Assembly: GCF_030852425.1 (NCBI RefSeq)
Contig: NZ_NSDM01000002.1
Location: 1-64,000, forward strand
From: Saccharothrix longispora
GTDB lineage: Bacteria; Actinomycetota; Actinomycetes; Mycobacteriales; Pseudonocardiaceae
Reading direction: 5' to 3'
Length of the DNA stretch: 64,000 nt
In this document: positions 1 to 8,396 of the stretch, one piece after another
Layout of the letters: every line of letters begins with the position of its first letter
How positions within the stretch are numbered: the first letter of the stretch is position 1
The notes under the pieces: generated by a model
What the model was told of the DNA's origin: nothing
Database searches by the model: none
The model's input: the letters and a program-made list of their open reading frames with translations, nothing else
Program-made: the position numbers and the translations under genes

Positions 1-306
1 TCACCAGCGCGTCTCGCCCGCGAAATACCGGGCCGCCTTGCGCAGGATGTCGCGCTCCTCCTCGAGCTCGCGAATCCGCTTGCGCGGCGCGGCGTTCTCG
101 TCCTCCGGTGAACCCGACGGCGGCGCGGCCGCGGGAGCGGCGGCGGTGTGGGTTCCGGTGCGTCGGCCGTCGTCGAGCCGGATCCAGTTGCGCAGCGTCT
201 CGTGGTTGACCCCGAGGTCGTCGGCCACCGACTTGATCGTCGCGCCGGGTCGGGACCGGTAGAGCGCGACCGCCTCGGCCCGGAACTCCGGCGGGTAGTG
301 CTTCAT
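1..306 (-). CDS. IS3-family transposase OrfA (element continues beyond left edge)
   Basis: The protein begins MKHYPPEFRAEAVALYRSRP, the usual opening of the helix-turn-helix OrfA of IS3 elements, and ends in the leucine-rich stretch KRIRELEEERDILRKAARYF that forms the coiled coil and frameshift region before OrfB. The stop codon is the first three bases of the window, so OrfB lies outside. The open frame extends upstream to 654, but that part belongs to a different, interrupted gene. The ATG at 306 is the natural OrfA start. The outer end of the element is probably near 355-370, where CCGGACAC (read on the minus strand) occurs. The same octamer precedes the IS3 remnant at 15.3 kb. Confidence 0.85.
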   Translation of the reverse strand: MKHYPPEFRAEAVALYRSRPGATIKSVADDLGVNHETLRNWIRLDDGRRTGTHTAAAPAAAPPSGSPEDENAAPRKRIRELEEERDILRKAARYFAGETRW

Positions 307-362
307 CACCATCTGAACGGGACTCCTGTCCACCCGGATCGTCAGGATCCAAGTGTGTCCGG

Positions 363-654
363 TGTCCAACATCCAGGGGCAAGTCCCGTAGTCACGAGGC
401 GAGAACTCGTGGGCGGACAGGGATGCGCGGTACAGGTCGGCGGCTCGACGCGGACGGCCGGCTTCCGTGTGGCAGATCGCTGTCTGCATCGCCAGCAACG
501 TGGCGTTGCAGTGGCCGCCGAGCGGTTCATCGGCGACGCTGCTCTCGGCGTCCGCCAACAGGCGGTGGGCCTCGTCCAGTTTACGATCGACCTCGATGTC
601 GTCCACTCCGAGCATCGCGTGGGCACGGGCTTCCTGTTGGGTCACCCGGCGCAC
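363..654 (-). pseudogene. Fragment of a TPR-type regulatory protein, cut by the IS3 element
   Basis: About 100 residues (for example LDEAHRLLADAESS and AICHTEAGRPRRAADLYRAS) resemble the C-terminal tetratricopeptide region of actinobacterial XRE-type regulators. The N-terminal HTH part is absent and the reading frame runs straight into the IS3 OrfA sequence, so the gene was truncated by insertion of the element. No function is expected. The family assignment rests on the helical TPR-like pattern only. Confidence 0.5.
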
Positions 655-893
655 AAACCGAGGAAGCCACGACGCCGTCTACCATATCAGGAACGCAGCA
701 TTAGGCCCGAACGGAATCGTCTTGCTGGATGGCAAGAGGTTCACCCCTTCGCACGAGCAGGCCATTCGACATTGAAACATTGGCCCGCAATGGAAAAGTA
801 TCGACCACCGAAGCTCATTACGTCCGTAACACATTTGGGTGAGCCATCGATCTGCCCGGTATCAGTCTTCCGAGTCGCGGGCAGGGGTCAGTC

Positions 894-1661
894 TTGAAGC
901 AGTCAGACCAGCCGGCCAGGAACGAGGTCGACGGCGATGTCGGCACGTCCATCCAGGCCGGTTCCATCAGCGGTGACGTCCACCTGCACCCGCCTGCCGG
1001 GCCGCGGTGGCGCAGGCGCCTGCTGCTCTCCGCTGTCGCGGCGGCGACGGCCATGGGCACCTCTGCCACGGCGCTGGTCGCGCTGACGGTGTCCGACGAG
1101 CTCGCGCGGTCCGCGCCGCCCCAGGCCGTCTCCGTCACGACGCCCGCGACGGAGACCACCGGGGCGGCCGCCCACGCGCCGGTCGTGCCGACGGTGGGCG
1201 CTGTCCGGCCGATGCCCACTGTTCCGGCGACCCGCGCGTCCGGCAGCGTGATCGTCGTGGCCACGACCACGACGATCACCACCACCACCACGACGGCGTT
1301 CGCGCCGTCCGTCGCTCCCCCGCCTGCGGACGCCGTTCGCTTCAGCAGCGAGCTTGAGTTCGGCAGCTTCAACCTCGACCTGTCACCGCCGAAGCGCGTC
1401 GACGGCCGCAACGTCTGGACGCTCACCCCCGGCCGCCTGCACGGGGACGAGAACTACTGGTTGGCGGAGTGGTTCGGCGGTGGCGTGCCCGGCCAAGCCG
1501 AGTGCGCCGCCGAGATCTCCGCGCGCGGGACGCGGGACGCCGAGAACCTGGCCGCCGGCAGCACGGTGTGCGGGAGCACGCCGGAGGGCAGGATCTTCCG
1601 GATCGACGTGCTTGCCGTGGACCGCGTGACCATCACCGGCCAGGTCGTCGTGTGGGGTTAG
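894..1661 (+). CDS. Single-pass membrane protein with N-terminal RHIM-like motif
   Basis: The start is a TTG (MKQSDQPARN) with an AGGGG ribosome-binding site 7 nt upstream. Residues about 15-33 contain the pattern TSIQAGSISGDVHLH. This (I/V)-Q-x-G...G-x-V arrangement is shared by RHIM-like amyloid signalling motifs described in actinobacteria. A hydrophobic segment at about 43-65 follows, preceded by an Arg-rich stretch (RWRRR), so residues 66-255 should lie outside the cell. The next 70 residues are Thr/Ala/Pro-rich and low in complexity. The C-terminal domain (about 140-255) has two cysteines, CAAEIS and STVCGS, which may form a disulfide. I recognise no enzymatic family. The gene stands alone between a broken regulator and an IS630 remnant. 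Confidence 0.65.
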   Translation: MKQSDQPARNEVDGDVGTSIQAGSISGDVHLHPPAGPRWRRRLLLSAVAAATAMGTSATALVALTVSDELARSAPPQAVSVTTPATETTGAAAHAPVVPTVGAVRPMPTVPATRASGSVIVVATTTTITTTTTTAFAPSVAPPPADAVRFSSELEFGSFNLDLSPPKRVDGRNVWTLTPGRLHGDENYWLAEWFGGGVPGQAECAAEISARGTRDAENLAAGSTVCGSTPEGRIFRIDVLAVDRVTITGQVVVWG

Positions 1662-1709
1662 TGCCATGTGCCCCGAATTGTGTAGTCGACTGGTCGGGCC
1701 CCAGAAGGC

Positions 1710-2613
1710 GTGTCCGATATGGATGTGGTGCGTCGATTGGGTGTGTCACCGCCGATGGTGAACAATGGCGGCGCCGATCCCTCGAGCACCGCTTGGACGG
1801 GCTGTCCGACGAGCGCCGTCTCGGCGCGCCGCGCGATCACCGAAGCCCGGGCCGAACAGGGTGTGGTGACCACACGCGAACAGGTGCCGCCGAACAACGA
1901 CTCGCATTGATCGACCCGGTCGATGGCGCGGGTCACCGGCATGTCCCAGACGGCGTTCTCCCGTGATCCGGCGCGCCTTCGAACTCAAGCCGCACCTGGT
2001 GCAGACCGGGAAGCTGTCCGCCGATCCGCTGTTCATCGGTAAGGTCCGCGATGTCGTCGGCCTCTACCTCAACCCGCTCGCCAAGGCTCGTGTCCTGTGT
2101 GTGGACGAGAAGTCCGGGATGCAGGCGTTGGACCGCACCGCCGCGACGCTGTCGGTCATGCCCACCACTGCGGCCGGTCGCAGGCACGACTACGTCCGGC
2201 ACGGCACCACCGTCGCCGCCCTCGACGTCGCCACCGGCAAGGTCATCGGCCAACACCGACGCCGCCACCGGGAGTTCCTGCGGTTCCTCAAGACCATCGA
2301 TGCCAACACCCCACCGGAGTCGGGCCCGCACCTGGTCTGCGGCAACCACGCCACCCAAACCCGAGATCGAACCTGGCTCGTCCGCCATCCCCGATTCCAC
2401 CTGCACTTCACCCCGACCGGATCGTCCTGGCTCAAGCTGGTGGAGCGCTGGTCAGCCGAGCTGACCAACCGCGAACTCCGCCGCAGCGCCCACCTGCGGC
2501 GCCGCCGAACTCGAAGCAAACGTCGAACCTGGATCGACGCCGGGCACGACGCCCCCCAGCCCATCGTCTGGACCGAGACCGCCGACGAGATCCTCGACGG
2601 GGTGAAGTCCTAG
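1710..2613 (+). pseudogene. IS630-family transposase, frameshifted remnant
   Basis: Pieces of an IS630-type transposase occur in order but in different frames: the N-terminal HTH (DVVRRLGVSPPMV), then WRRRSLEHRLDGLSDE, then from about 1966 FELKPHLVQTGKLSADPLFI, the first catalytic Asp region (LCVDEKSGMQALDRT), DYVRHGTT, and LVERWSAELTNRELRRSA near the end. The frame changes around 1750-1960 and small losses in the DDE region mean it cannot give an active enzyme. It ends two bases before the next possible start codon, so its decay may have shaped the promoter of the kinase downstream. Confidence 0.85.
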
Positions 2614-2623
2614 AGTGGCATTC

Positions 2624-3562
2624 ATGATCACCGAGGAAGAACGCGCCGCCCGCTCACACCGCGCCCGTGATGCCGCTGTCGCCGCCGCGACGGCCCTGGG
2701 CCTGGACGCGTCCGAGGCGAAGGTCGTCTACGACGTCTTCTCGGTGGTGGTGGACCTCGCGCCGTCGCCGGTCGTCGCGCGCGTGCCGGTGGTGACCCCG
2801 CGCGGCACCACCTCGGCGGGCTTCCAGCGCACGGAGCTGGCCGTGTCGAGGTGGATGGCGTCGCGCGGCGAGTCGACCGTCGTGCCCAGTGACCTCGTCC
2901 CGGCGGAACCCGTCGAGCGCGACGGGTTCGCGATGACCTTCTGGGAGAAGGTCGAGGGCGTGCTGCCCAACGACTACGACGCGGTCAGGCGCATGCCCGC
3001 CGTCGCCCGCCTGCACTCGGTCCTGGCCGGGTACCCCGGCGAGACCGGCTTCTTCCCCGGCATCCAGGGCTACGTCGACCTCGCCTTCGACGACCTCGAA
3101 GGCCGTGAGGACCTGCTGCCCGCCGCCGACCTGGCCCGCGCCCGCGCCGAGTGGGCCGTCCTCTCGCCCGTCACCGCGTCGCCCGCCGCTTTCGCGCGCG
3201 TGTTCCCCGGCGTCCCCGTCCAGGTGGTCCACGGCGACGCACCGTTCTACAACCTGATCGAGACCCCCGACGCCGTGCTGTACTCCGACTACGAGCACGT
3301 CGGCGTCGCCCCGGTCGAGTGGGACCTCGCGCACACCGGCGAGGAGGCGATCGCCGCCTACGACGCCGCCGCGGCCGAACTCGGTCTTCGCGCGGTCGAC
3401 ACCGGCGTGCTGCGCGCCATGGAGCGCCTGCGCGACCTCCAGGCGGTCGCCTGCCTGGCCATGGCCCCGCAACTCCCGCTGCTGCTCGACGGCCTGTCCT
3501 CGACCCTGGAGACCTGGCGGGCCACCGAACCCTGGCGGAACGGCAAAACTCCCTCGACGTGA
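2624..3562 (+). CDS. Aminoglycoside phosphotransferase (APH)-family kinase
   Basis: This is a protein-kinase-like small-molecule phosphotransferase. The catalytic loop is HGDAPFYN (Asp as base, Asn as metal ligand), followed 12 residues later by YSDYEHVG, the DFG-equivalent metal-binding Asp. Both motifs are intact and the length of about 312 residues is normal for the family. The N-terminal lobe contains VVARVPVVTPRG, the position of the nucleotide-binding strand. The ATG at 2624 was chosen; a GTG at 2615 is also possible. The substrate cannot be told from sequence: members phosphorylate aminoglycosides, macrolides, homoserine, choline or sugars. It is monocistronic and starts directly after the IS630 remnant. 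A second, divergent APH gene lies at 5750-6685. Confidence 0.8.
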   Translation: MITEEERAARSHRARDAAVAAATALGLDASEAKVVYDVFSVVVDLAPSPVVARVPVVTPRGTTSAGFQRTELAVSRWMASRGESTVVPSDLVPAEPVERDGFAMTFWEKVEGVLPNDYDAVRRMPAVARLHSVLAGYPGETGFFPGIQGYVDLAFDDLEGREDLLPAADLARARAEWAVLSPVTASPAAFARVFPGVPVQVVHGDAPFYNLIETPDAVLYSDYEHVGVAPVEWDLAHTGEEAIAAYDAAAAELGLRAVDTGVLRAMERLRDLQAVACLAMAPQLPLLLDGLSSTLETWRATEPWRNGKTPST

Positions 3563-3752
3563 ACGGACCGGCCGCCTGCACCCCGTGCTGCACGCATCAC
3601 GCCGGTACGAGACCGCTCGTCGACATGAGCACGTGGTCGTGGGCAGTCGCTCGGCGGCATGGGCGGACGTTCGCCGAATGGGGGATCAGCGCAACGGATG
3701 TCACGGCATCGGTCAGGAGGGTCGCCGACCCGAGTGCAGAGGCAGGGCGTTG

Positions 3753-4412
3753 CTATGTCGTTTCACCCTCGTCCGCGACCATGCGGACGAGGGTGTCGAC
3801 GAGTTCGTCGGCAGTGGTGCGCCACTTGTCCGGGCCGAGGTGGCCGCTGAGTTCCATGCCCGCGATGCCGTGGGCGCTGCTGAGCAGCAGGGCGCCGTAG
3901 TGCGGTGCGTCGCGCTCCCCGACGAGGGTGGCGACGATGGCCAGGAACTCGTCCTGGAAGCGTCCGGCCGCGCGAACGGCCGCGGCCGGGTCGCCCTCCG
4001 GTCCGCACAGCCGAAGCCGGACGCGCTCGAGGCCTTCACCACGTTCTCCGGAACGGTCTCCGCGCTGCCTGAACAACACCTGGTAGAGGTGCGGCTGGTC
4101 CCGGCCGACGCCGATGAGGGCGCGGAGAGCGCCGCGCAGCTTCTCGGAGGCGGACAGGGCCGGGTCGGTCCGCAGGGCGTGCACCCGGTCGCCGATCCGT
4201 TCCCAGCTCTCGGTCGCGACGGCGGTCAACAGGCTGTCCTTGCCCGCGAAGTGCCGGTACGGCGCTCCCCGCGTCACGCCCGCCCGCGCGCCCACCTCGC
4301 GCAAGGTGACCGCTTCGGGGCCGCCGAGGTCGAGGAGTTCGGCGGCCGCGTCGAGCAGGGCGCGGCGGGTGGCGGCGGCGGATTCCGCACGGGTGGCCAT
4401 GACGCCCATCAT
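3753..4412 (-). CDS. TetR/AcrR-family transcriptional repressor
   Basis: A typical TetR protein of 219 residues. The N-terminal helix-turn-helix spans about residues 10-55 (RRALLDAAAELL, then VTLREVGARAGVTRGAPYRHF). The all-alpha ligand-binding domain (TetR_C type, with the region FLAIVATLVGERDAPHYGAL) follows. Possible ATG starts are 4412, 4409 and 4400. The gene is divergent from the short-chain dehydrogenase at 4452, and the 39-bp gap holds two copies of a TGAC-N3-GTCA operator arranged as an inverted repeat. It therefore very probably represses both itself and the dehydrogenase and responds to a small ligand, perhaps the dehydrogenase substrate. Confidence 0.93.
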   Translation of the reverse strand: MMGVMATRAESAAATRRALLDAAAELLDLGGPEAVTLREVGARAGVTRGAPYRHFAGKDSLLTAVATESWERIGDRVHALRTDPALSASEKLRGALRALIGVGRDQPHLYQVLFRQRGDRSGERGEGLERVRLRLCGPEGDPAAAVRAAGRFQDEFLAIVATLVGERDAPHYGALLLSSAHGIAGMELSGHLGPDKWRTTADELVDTLVRMVADEGETT

Positions 4413-4417
4413 ACAGT

Positions 4418-4463
4418 TGACGTTGTCATCCGAACTGGTAGCGTCACCAAGGTGACAACGTCA
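4418..4463. promoter_or_regulatory. TetR operator pair: TGACGTTGTCA / TGACAACGTCA inverted repeat
   Basis: TGACGTTGTCA at 4418-4428 and its exact reverse complement at 4453-4463 flank the shared promoter of the TetR gene and the SDR gene. Each half is itself a TGAC-N3-GTCA quasi-palindrome, as expected for a TetR dimer site. The right copy covers the SDR start codon region and the left copy lies 5 bp before the regulator's ATG, so binding would block both genes. Confidence 0.85.
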
Positions 4464-5336
4464 TCTGAAAATCGGAAACTGGTCGTCGTGACCGGAGCCT
4501 CCACGGGCATGGGCGCGTCAACCGCCCGCGAACTGGCCCGCCGGGGATTCCACGTCCTGGCCGGCGTGCGACGCGACCATGACGCCGACGCCATCCGATC
4601 CACCGGCGTCGAGCCGGTCATCCTCGACATCACCGAGCCCGAGCAGGTGGAAGCACTCGTCGCGCGGGTCGCCGGCGACCCGCGCGCGCTGCACGCGCTC
4701 GTCAACAACGCCGGCATCCAGGTGAACGCCCCGGTCGAAGCCCTGCCGATGACGCAGTGGCGGTGGGTGTTCGAAGTCAACCTGTTCGGCCACATCGCCA
4801 TCACCCAGGCGCTCCTGCCCGCGCTGCTGCGCAGCAAGGGGCGCGTGATCAACATCAGCTCGGTCGGCGGCAAGGTCGCCATGGCCACGTACGGCGCGTA
4901 CGCCGGCGCGAAGTTCGCCCTGGAGGCGGTCAGCGACTCGCTCCGCCGGGAGGTCGCGCCGCTGGGCGTGCAGGTGGTCGTGGTCGAGCCCGGCGGCGTC
5001 CGCACGGAGATGGCCACCCGCGGGATCGCGACGGCGAACACCCTGGCCGCCCGGATGACACCGGAGCAGCACGGGCGCTACGGCAGCCTGGTCCAGGCGA
5101 CCAACACGCTGATGGCCTCGGGCACCGCATCGGGCCTGACCGCCGACGCCGCCGCCCGGGTCATCGCGAAGGCCGTGACGACCCGCAGACCGCGCACCCG
5201 CTACACCGTCGGCCGGGATGCCGCCCTGATCACCCGCCTGACCCGGATGCTGTCCGACCGCACGCTCGACCGCGTCCTCGCCGCCAACCTGCGCCGCCAC
5301 CACCCGGAGGGAGCCGTCCGCGCCCACAGCGGCTGA
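4452..5336 (+). CDS. Short-chain dehydrogenase/reductase (SDR), classical type
   Basis: This is an NAD(P)-dependent oxidoreductase. The nucleotide-binding motif TGASTGMG, the NNAG motif, the catalytic Ser in INISSVGGK and the catalytic YxxxK (YAGAK) are all present in the usual order. The length is 294 residues. The GTG at 4452 was chosen because the protein then begins shortly before the first beta strand (LVVVTGAS) and because the operator overlaps it. The open frame extends far upstream, but that part is antisense to the TetR gene and is not real. Regulation by the divergent TetR protein is strongly suggested. The substrate is unknown. Confidence 0.92.
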   Translation: MTTSSENRKLVVVTGASTGMGASTARELARRGFHVLAGVRRDHDADAIRSTGVEPVILDITEPEQVEALVARVAGDPRALHALVNNAGIQVNAPVEALPMTQWRWVFEVNLFGHIAITQALLPALLRSKGRVINISSVGGKVAMATYGAYAGAKFALEAVSDSLRREVAPLGVQVVVVEPGGVRTEMATRGIATANTLAARMTPEQHGRYGSLVQATNTLMASGTASGLTADAAARVIAKAVTTRRPRTRYTVGRDAALITRLTRMLSDRTLDRVLAANLRRHHPEGAVRAHSG

Positions 5337-5344
5337 CGAACAAC

Positions 5345-5695
5345 GTGGTGTTCGTCCCGCCCACCGGCGGTCGCCTGGCAGTTCTCCCATCCCGAGGCGC
5401 GCGAGCTGCGCTCAAGGTCATCGCGGTGTCGGTCTTCGCGGTGCAGGTCTTCGTGCTCGCCGCCCACGTCACCGTCGAGCCGGTGCGCGCCCTGTCCGGC
5501 GCCGAGGACGCGGACCACTCCACGGCCGGGATCGTGCCGGCGGCCGTATCGCTGCCGACCACGCCGTTCCCCGTCGGCCGCGCAACGCCGCGCTGGACAC
5601 GAGTCCGGCCCGTGCCGGCGCCGACTCCGAGCAAACCCCGCTGTGCACCTCGTGGGATGAGCGCGGCACATCTCAGCATGCGTGCCGCAATCTGA
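5345..5695 (+). CDS. Possible small membrane protein (weak call)
   Basis: A 116-codon frame beginning GTG just after the SDR stop. It has one clearly hydrophobic segment at about residues 23-45 (ALKVIAVSVFAVQVFVLAAH), followed by a polar Pro/Arg-rich tail. I see no convincing ribosome-binding site and recognise no family. The 413-bp interval between the SDR and the kinase gene otherwise holds nothing I can identify. It could equally be non-coding. Confidence 0.25.
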   Translation: MVFVPPTGGRLAVLPSRGARAALKVIAVSVFAVQVFVLAAHVTVEPVRALSGAEDADHSTAGIVPAAVSLPTTPFPVGRATPRWTRVRPVPAPTPSKPRCAPRGMSAAHLSMRAAI

Positions 5696-5749
5696 CTCGT
5701 ACCGGTCAAACGCCGCACACGACTGCTCGCGGCATGTGGGTGCGTTTCG

Positions 5750-6685
5750 CTACCCGGTGACGAGAGCACCGAGTGCGGGCCACGGCGGACCCTCGCGGAG
5801 CGAGGACAGGATGTTTCGGCCGTGCCGACGCCCGTCCGGGAATTCGTCGCGGATGTCCCAACGCCAGGCGGCGACCAGCGCGAGCACGAGCCGCCGACAT
5901 TCCGCGAGCAGGACGTGATCGACGCCGGGATAACGCGCGCCGACCTCCTCGGGCACGTGGGCCACGTCGAACTCGACGGGTCCGCGGCAGCACGTCTCGA
6001 AGTCGATGAACAGCAGGCCGTCACGGGTGCTGAGGAGGTTGCCGGGATGCGGTTCGCCGTGCAGCAGCTGCTCGGTGGCACCGCGGCGGCGGATGCGTTC
6101 ACGAGCGCTCCGCAGCGTGCCGATGAGGAGGTGCCGGTCGGTCTCGGTGAGCGCGGGGGTGTCATCCCGGTGCGTGACCAGCCGTTCAGCCTCTGCGACC
6201 CGGTCCAGGAAGTGCGGGGTCGCGATCTCGACGCTTCGCATGCCGGCGTGCAGGCGTTGGAGCGCGTCCGCGTATGCGCCCGGGAAGTCCGGGTCGGGAG
6301 TCACGACGTCGTAGTAGGTCCACAAGGTCACGGCGAAGCCGTCGCGTTCGTAGACCCGCGGCTCGACCCGGGGCTCCAGCGCTGCGACGGGGCTCGCGGT
6401 CGCGGCGAGTCGCCCGGCGAGTTCGACCTCGAGCGCGGCCACCTCCCGCCCCACCAGCGCCACTCGGGCGAAGACGCCGCACGGCAACAGGCGCAGGGCG
6501 AGCATGTTCGAATTGTGGATCACGACCGTATCGTCGGCCCGCAGGTGCAGCTCTGCGGCCAGTGCCGTCGCCGCGGCCACCGCACGCGAAACGATCCCCG
6601 CCTCCACGACCTGGATCCTCGCACGTGCCCGCTCGTCGGCGTGAGCGCGCGTCGGCCGCTCGCGGCGCGCTGCCGGCAACGTCAC
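5750..6685 (-). CDS. Aminoglycoside phosphotransferase (APH)-family kinase
   Basis: A second APH-fold kinase of 311 residues with a GTG start at 6685. The catalytic loop HGEPHPGN carries Glu at the position where Asp is usual, a variation known in this superfamily. It is followed by LLFIDFETCCRGP, the metal-binding DFG-equivalent. The C-terminal half contains the Cys/Arg/Trp-rich helices typical of phosphotransferases that act on small alcohols or antibiotics. It is not closely similar to the kinase at 2.6 kb. Its substrate is unknown. The gene stands alone, divergent from the DUF402 gene. Confidence 0.8.
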   Translation of the reverse strand: MTLPAARRERPTRAHADERARARIQVVEAGIVSRAVAAATALAAELHLRADDTVVIHNSNMLALRLLPCGVFARVALVGREVAALEVELAGRLAATASPVAALEPRVEPRVYERDGFAVTLWTYYDVVTPDPDFPGAYADALQRLHAGMRSVEIATPHFLDRVAEAERLVTHRDDTPALTETDRHLLIGTLRSARERIRRRGATEQLLHGEPHPGNLLSTRDGLLFIDFETCCRGPVEFDVAHVPEEVGARYPGVDHVLLAECRRLVLALVAAWRWDIRDEFPDGRRHGRNILSSLREGPPWPALGALVTG

Positions 6686-6882
6686 CTTGACGAGCTACGC
6701 ACTGGCACGATGGGTCGCCGGGCTTGGACAGGGCTGGGCGGTGTCCGCTTCTCGTGGGAAGCGACGTTCCGGACGCACGACTCGCGGCAGGCGTGCGTTC
6801 GTCGGCGACGGGATTGCCCGCCACCACGTGTACGGACAGGGAAGCGTCTGCGTCCTGCCGCCGTGTCGGGTACGAATGGTTG

Positions 6883-7449
6883 GTGGAACGAGTCGAGGTC
6901 TGGCGAGGCGCTCACGGCGACCCGGTCCCGTTGTTCGGGCCCTTGCCCGGTGTCCGCCTCGGTGACACGCTCGCCTACGAGTTCCGGCTGCCGGACAGCT
7001 TCGAGCCGTGGCCGGGGGGCACGCTGCTGGAACGCGTGTTCGTGCTGCTGGACCTCGGTGTCAGCATGTCGGTTCCGGCCTGGCGGTCCCATCGCGGGAC
7101 CGACCGGGACCGGAGCGGGCCGACCACCTGGTACGTGGACCTCGTGCACGTCTCGACCGCCGGGGACTCGATCACGGTCCGGGACCTCTACGCCGACGTC
7201 CTGGTTCCCACCGACGGCCGCCACCAGCGACTGCTCGACCTCGACGAGTTCGCCGGCGCGATCGAGGCGGGGCAGCTCGACGTCGCCACTGCCGTCGACG
7301 GCCTGCGGCGTTGGCAACGCTTCCTCGACCTGCACCTGCACGCCGACCGCGATCCCCCCGGGACGTGGACCGACTTCCCGCCCCGGCGACTGCACGCCCT
7401 GGCCGCGGTCCCCGCCCCGCTCGGGCCGATTGTCACCGCACCAGGCTGA
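6883..7449 (+). CDS. DUF402 / FomD-like protein
   Basis: The segment WYVDLVHVSTAG...VRDLYADVLVPTDG...LLDLDEFAGAIEAGQLD matches the DUF402 family (barrel-like nucleotide or phosphate-binding fold). Its characterised members include FomD, a CMP-phosphonate hydrolase, and SSU ribosome-associated or nucleoside-diphosphate phosphatases. The Asp/Glu residues of the metal site lie in the DLYADV and DLDEF segments. The open frame continues upstream to 6724, but the homologous region begins near VERVEVWRG, so GTG 6883 (or TTG 6880) is preferred, giving about 188 residues. No neighbour hints at a substrate. Confidence 0.7.
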   Translation: MERVEVWRGAHGDPVPLFGPLPGVRLGDTLAYEFRLPDSFEPWPGGTLLERVFVLLDLGVSMSVPAWRSHRGTDRDRSGPTTWYVDLVHVSTAGDSITVRDLYADVLVPTDGRHQRLLDLDEFAGAIEAGQLDVATAVDGLRRWQRFLDLHLHADRDPPGTWTDFPPRRLHALAAVPAPLGPIVTAPG

Positions 7450-7720
7450 CCACCACCGTCGGCCCGATGACGGCGAGGAACGACCGATGACGGCCGGCGG
7501 AACGGGCACGCCCGGCATGGGGTGACCGGACGCGCCGGGTGCTGGTCGGCGGCGTCCGCGGTGCTGGACCGGCACTCACCCTGTACGTACTCCGCCGGCA
7601 CGCCGTCCGTCGACCCGGCGGATCGAGGGAGCACACGCAGACCGGGAAGGACCTTCTCACCCGGCAGCGGGATGTCCGCTCGTCGGCAGCAGCGGGTGTC
7701 GACCGCGAGGCCGATGTCGG

Positions 7721-8194
7721 TCAGCGGGGAACGTACCGGCCGAAGAGCAGGTACTCGACGGTCACCGGGCGCAACGCCAGCAACAGGCTCGCTCCCGCCG
7801 CGGCGGCGACCACGATCGGAACGGCGATGAAGACCGCGGCCGCGGCCGGCGATTCGCCGGTGGCGGACGCCACCGCGCTCAGGGCGTGGAGCAGGTAGCC
7901 CGCGCAGACCGCCAACTCCAGTGCGGCACCGGCGATCAACGCGCGTCGCCCGGCGCCGATCGCGAGCCGCACCCCGCCCGCGAGCAGCAGCACCGCCGCC
8001 ACGACCTGGGCGACGACCACCGACCACGCGACGAGCGCGAACCACCCCGTTCCGGACGGCTCGACCAGGACCACGCCGGCGAGCACAGCGCCGGCGAGCG
8101 TTCCGAGCCCGACCAGCACGCCCAGGATCGCGGCCCAGGTCACCGTCCCCGGCCGCTGCCCCGCCTCGTCCAGCAACGCGTCCAGCCCGGCCAT
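7721..8194 (-). CDS. Small integral membrane protein, four predicted TM helices
   Basis: A protein of 157 residues starting MAGLDALLDEAGQRP, with about four hydrophobic segments: AAILGVLVGLGTLAGAVLAG, ALVAWSVVVAQVVAAVLLLA, ALIAGAALELAVCAGYLL and a last Ala-rich pair around AAVFIAVPIVVAAAAGASLL. It ends in a short positively charged tail. No family is recognised. The open frame runs further upstream to 8416, but that part is Arg/Pro-rich and looks non-coding. The ATG at 8194 places the first helix normally. Confidence 0.6.
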   Translation of the reverse strand: MAGLDALLDEAGQRPGTVTWAAILGVLVGLGTLAGAVLAGVVLVEPSGTGWFALVAWSVVVAQVVAAVLLLAGGVRLAIGAGRRALIAGAALELAVCAGYLLHALSAVASATGESPAAAAVFIAVPIVVAAAAGASLLLALRPVTVEYLLFGRYVPR

Positions 8195-8396
8195 GGCGCT
8201 CCTCCGACTCGACCCCCCGTCCTGCGTATCGTCGGGATCTCCCCGACCGTTGCCCCGGGGCGACGAGGGCGTGCCTCGGAGACCGATCAACGGCGCGAGC
8301 GGGGGTCGGGAGACCCGCGTCTGTGCGTCAAGGCCGGGGACGGCCGTCCGGCCCTGGCCGTTCCCGGAGGTGTCACGGAACGAGTAGCCCAAGGTG

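Noticed and set aside
1261..1300. CAC/ACG trinucleotide run (Thr tract) considered as a CRISPR-like or regulatory repeat
   Set aside because: It lies inside the coding sequence of the membrane protein and encodes a Thr-rich linker. There are no spacers.
3585..4451. Upstream extension of the SDR reading frame (open from 3585)
   Set aside because: It is antisense to the clear TetR gene, has no family pattern, and the SDR fold begins just after GTG 4452.
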